41,375 nt of DNA from JBDRNE01 sp043812935 (GTDB lineage: Bacteria > Omnitrophota > Gorgyraeia > Tantalellales > Tantalellaceae): contig JBDRLO010000077.1 of NCBI GenBank assembly GCA_043812935.1, positions 1-41,375 of the forward strand, written 5' to 3'. Numbering within the stretch: the first letter of the stretch is position 1; each line of letters begins with the position of its first letter. The notes below the pieces were generated by a model that was not told the DNA's origin, made no database searches, and saw nothing but the letters and a program-made list of their open reading frames with translations. Below, one piece after another: positions 40,201-41,375 of this stretch. Made by a program: the position numbers and the translations under genes.

Positions 40201-41375
40201 TTCTCACCGAACATTATTACACGTGCCGATATTGCTTACTACGCCACCCCAAGCAATATTCTGCAATATGCGGATAACGGAAATAATACGATGGAGTTGC
40301 GCGGGGAACCTTATTTCAGAGAGTTTGCGCCGCGAAACGCGAAAGGTGAAAAGGTTACGTTTTTTATGCGGGGCGAAACGGTTGAAGAATCCGACGAAGC
40401 AGAGCAGTATCCTGCTTCGCTTAATGAAGTTTCTAAGGATTTAGGCCCAGACTTGGAAAATAGTACGGATTCGGAATTTCATACCGAATTAGACGGGATT
40501 ATGGAAGATATCCCGAATGAGTATAATTTTTCGGGTGTAAATATAGATAAACTTGAAGAGGCTTTAACCGAAAGACAGTTTATTACGGATGAATTTGAAT
40601 TGATGGAGACAACGAATGGTATGGAGATTAATAATTTTGTAGAACATATTTGCAATAAGTTTTTCAGATTTGAGGAGAATGAGAATAGAATAGCCCGGAG
40701 TGAAAAACATTTGCCTACGCAAACGCTATGTTCCAACGGAAAGGTTTTAAATGAAACCAGTTCCCTAGATTTTTTAATTAAACCGAAACAAAAGAAACAG
40801 AAATATATAGTAAGTGTTAAGTTTGGTAAAGACGCAGAGAATAAGGACGTTATATATGTTGAAACAAGCACAACGGATGTGAAAAAAGCTGATGCAGATG
40901 TTAGTGTGCAGGAGAAAACCATTTGCAAACATTCGCAATGGATTGATAATCTAAAAAATCGAAAAAATGTACAGGTATTCTTGCCGCAATTTATGAGATT
41001 ATTAGCGCCTGAATGGCTGAAGGAATCAGTTTTAGACAAGATACTTGATTTTTCGAAAATGGATAAAAAATCCGCTCTAATTTTTTCGGAAAAAGTTACA
41101 TTTGATAATGGAGTAGGAGCTTTACTTCCAAAATTAGCAGAAGCCAATATTAAGGTTGGCGTTATCGCAACAACTGAAAAGCAAAAAAAAGTAGTGGAAT
41201 ATTTAAATTCCATTGTACTTGAAAAAACAGAAAACAAAATATTTTGCGCGGAAACGGTTTCGGAACTCGTGTCAGAAATGAAAAATGATACCCCCCGTTT
41301 TTATTATTTTAAAATTGACGCAGATAGGGAAGAAGATTTACCGGATAACGTTACGCTTATTGATAAATTAACCGT
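37264..41375 (+). CDS. Very long secreted protein with ATPase-like core, 3' end beyond the window
   Basis: Translating from ATG 37264 gives 1370 codons without a stop up to the window edge, so the gene is at least 4.1 kb. Residues 1-21 (MKKIISIFITACLFINNTSF, then A) form a signal peptide, followed by LSPAV. No named domain is evident in residues 22-640. At 650-675 is HHLGLFLFNMGQELDHAS; QELDH (666-670) resembles a gluzincin HExxH helix with the first His lost. At 735-850 is a P-loop-like module: IQGSSGSGKN (741-748, with Asn where Thr or Ser is normal), LNCAELTGLSVGELRNEF and MVFIIDNLDEAD (809-820). This recalls AAA+ sigma-54 activator ATPases. The later part is acidic and low in recognisable motifs. 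A secreted ATPase-like protein is odd; I do not know its function. Confidence 0.85.
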   Translation, partial: MKKIISIFITACLFINNTSFALSPAVVSGNLTENAHDYKYLTLAQIALQYTITEISRVPGINKTKDLEAVKTAFEKHEKFKKSFIEYENTHFNRAEITCYCNQVDQVAENTPLFMIPVSVEKNGIREDYRLVFLTVPNVLGGYESALCTIEQFEDMKKTVNTNKEEDFLKSDNRNTRLIEEIKVQYMHNELVIDPFIQDRIKAGDFAEFDSIAEEVDKKYPKREKPAQNLSEKYLQYMKEKLDPFLKILGISFEEAFQDKNFVFIRVPKGVELPPVKRYGKPLDVTSHTSKNSSYKFLSEEKFDILMQQQDLTDDTRKILDDALADIVHEVGAVYRLPLLRLQTRDIGYPIFFEKIANYIDRLYAEYKYSKMRGMPLNEFKTTEKDMTEYVLTAIAKGRANLDHLYVGGVHRDYLSGKDKTVSYQEAVVNDIKGFIDEDKVVLMPEIAKSDGKTISYKTQQITDRGALKGDEIASYNNAYELMNFWIDLNGKLDDVNWLKQKIKEFCDDAEKFAKNERLLSLAFSDLNDETGILTIFNTHFKMLETDSEFIRQLKNKIHFYVLPPQLQQWIVDQYTETAEKKDTQLFKLGSIVSSQILDKVTAILKKVRKIRIVVELDTLHVSPRTKEIACVNPANESIWVGEHYFKNLLAMGPHHLGLFLFNMGQELDHASNTLGFRKIKYVNQETSKKIIDLWEEKIPKSWEPVRSGNNIGKGDRIINVFERLQSFVQNETQKILLIQGSSGSGKNMAVDFIIGELEKEKRPGEVVGVPEVLNCAELTGLSVGELRNEFKYHVDIATETYLGTTGPMVFIIDNLDEADDTLQRQLINFLDRMQNAQRTRPGKVVVVCLAKEPLNSLRQDLKKRLYLDETIHIPDLKDRIYTDEKEENNFHESVLFAEFYNWIESETYGLSKSPLNYDVGYMIMQWCKDKNVQPMEIYQFIQGLVKTREALIKSLNQTGKLPQKSMRGTEIEDEVKNMFSPNIITRADIAYYATPSNILQYADNGNNTMELRGEPYFREFAPRNAKGEKVTFFMRGETVEESDEAEQYPASLNEVSKDLGPDLENSTDSEFHTELDGIMEDIPNEYNFSGVNIDKLEEALTERQFITDEFELMETTNGMEINNFVEHICNKFFRFEENENRIARSEKHLPTQTLCSNGKVLNETSSLDFLIKPKQKKQKYIVSVKFGKDAENKDVIYVETSTTDVKKADADVSVQEKTICKHSQWIDNLKNRKNVQVFLPQFMRLLAPEWLKESVLDKILDFSKMDKKSALIFSEKVTFDNGVGALLPKLAEANIKVGVIATTEKQKKVVEYLNSIVLEKTENKIFCAETVSELVSEMKNDTPRFYYFKIDADREEDLPDNVTLIDKLT

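Noticed and set aside
40479..41237. A 252-codon open frame on the minus strand
   Set aside because: It lies wholly inside the giant + strand frame, is Ser/Phe/Leu-rich as antisense of an acidic-lysine gene would be, has no family motif and no ribosome binding site.

Overview
The window is one continuous stretch of an AT-rich bacterial chromosome, and almost every gene lies on the + strand. Housekeeping genes dominate: gatAB, tsaD, polA, coaE, rho, rpmE, prfA, prmC, murA, rpsP, trmD, rplS, rnhB, mnmA, hflKC, birA, coaX and groESL. The cell envelope looks didermic or at least complex, with HflKC, an MgtC-type membrane protein, a secreted S41 protease, a periplasmic-type deacetylase and lipoproteins. 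Best guess for the lineage is the candidate phylum Omnitrophota (OP3) or a close relative. The reasons are the very long secreted ORF with a signal peptide ending in an 'ALSP' motif, the bactofilin fused to a helix-turn-helix domain, the PDZ/HAMP pair and the folate C1 cluster. No rRNA marker is present to prove it.

Layout: 1-1991 holds the end of gatA and a gatB split by a one-base frameshift. 2074-5599 holds an S41 protease, a divergent polysaccharide deacetylase and tsaD. 5771-9166 holds an MgtC family protein, a bactofilin-HTH fusion, a membrane-anchored HTH protein, a PDZ protein and a HAMP protein. 9352-13909 is polA-coaE-rho. 14096-17416 is rpmE-prfA-prmC-murA. 17549-19579 is rpsP-trmD-rplS-rnhB. 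19776-24635 is a C1-folate operon (fhs, fchA, folD, metF) followed by panB. 24680-28054 holds a BioD/DRTGG protein, an ApbE lipoprotein and mnmA. 28061-28497 is a dense repeat region ending at a minus-strand tRNA-Met. 28762-32615 is hflK-hflC-HD-GYP-small ORF-M50 protease-ferredoxin. 32613-32857 is a second repeat block, followed by birA and coaX. 34868-37065 is a doubly CIRCE-controlled groESL operon. From 37264 to the window edge runs one reading frame of at least 1370 codons without a stop.

The C1 genes together make the methyl branch from formate to 5-methyl-THF. The FolD copy has Gln where the catalytic cyclohydrolase Lys should be, and a separate cyclohydrolase (FchA) lies directly upstream, so the two steps appear to be divided between two proteins.

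The least explained material is non-coding. Three intergenic loci (about 6429-6505, 28061-28425 and 32651-32857) share one architecture: degenerate 7-bp units of consensus RCAYGTN in strict phase, a hairpin built on GGGACAGG/CCTGTCC, and then inverted 7-bp units. Locus 2 carries 28 units in a row with no indel. A second family with an 8-bp unit (about NAACCGGC) occurs at 17487-17534, 28466-28497, 33828-33851 and 33930-33953, twice next to members of the hairpin family. These elements and the giant secreted ORF with an ATPase-like core are the strongest candidates for undescribed biology.
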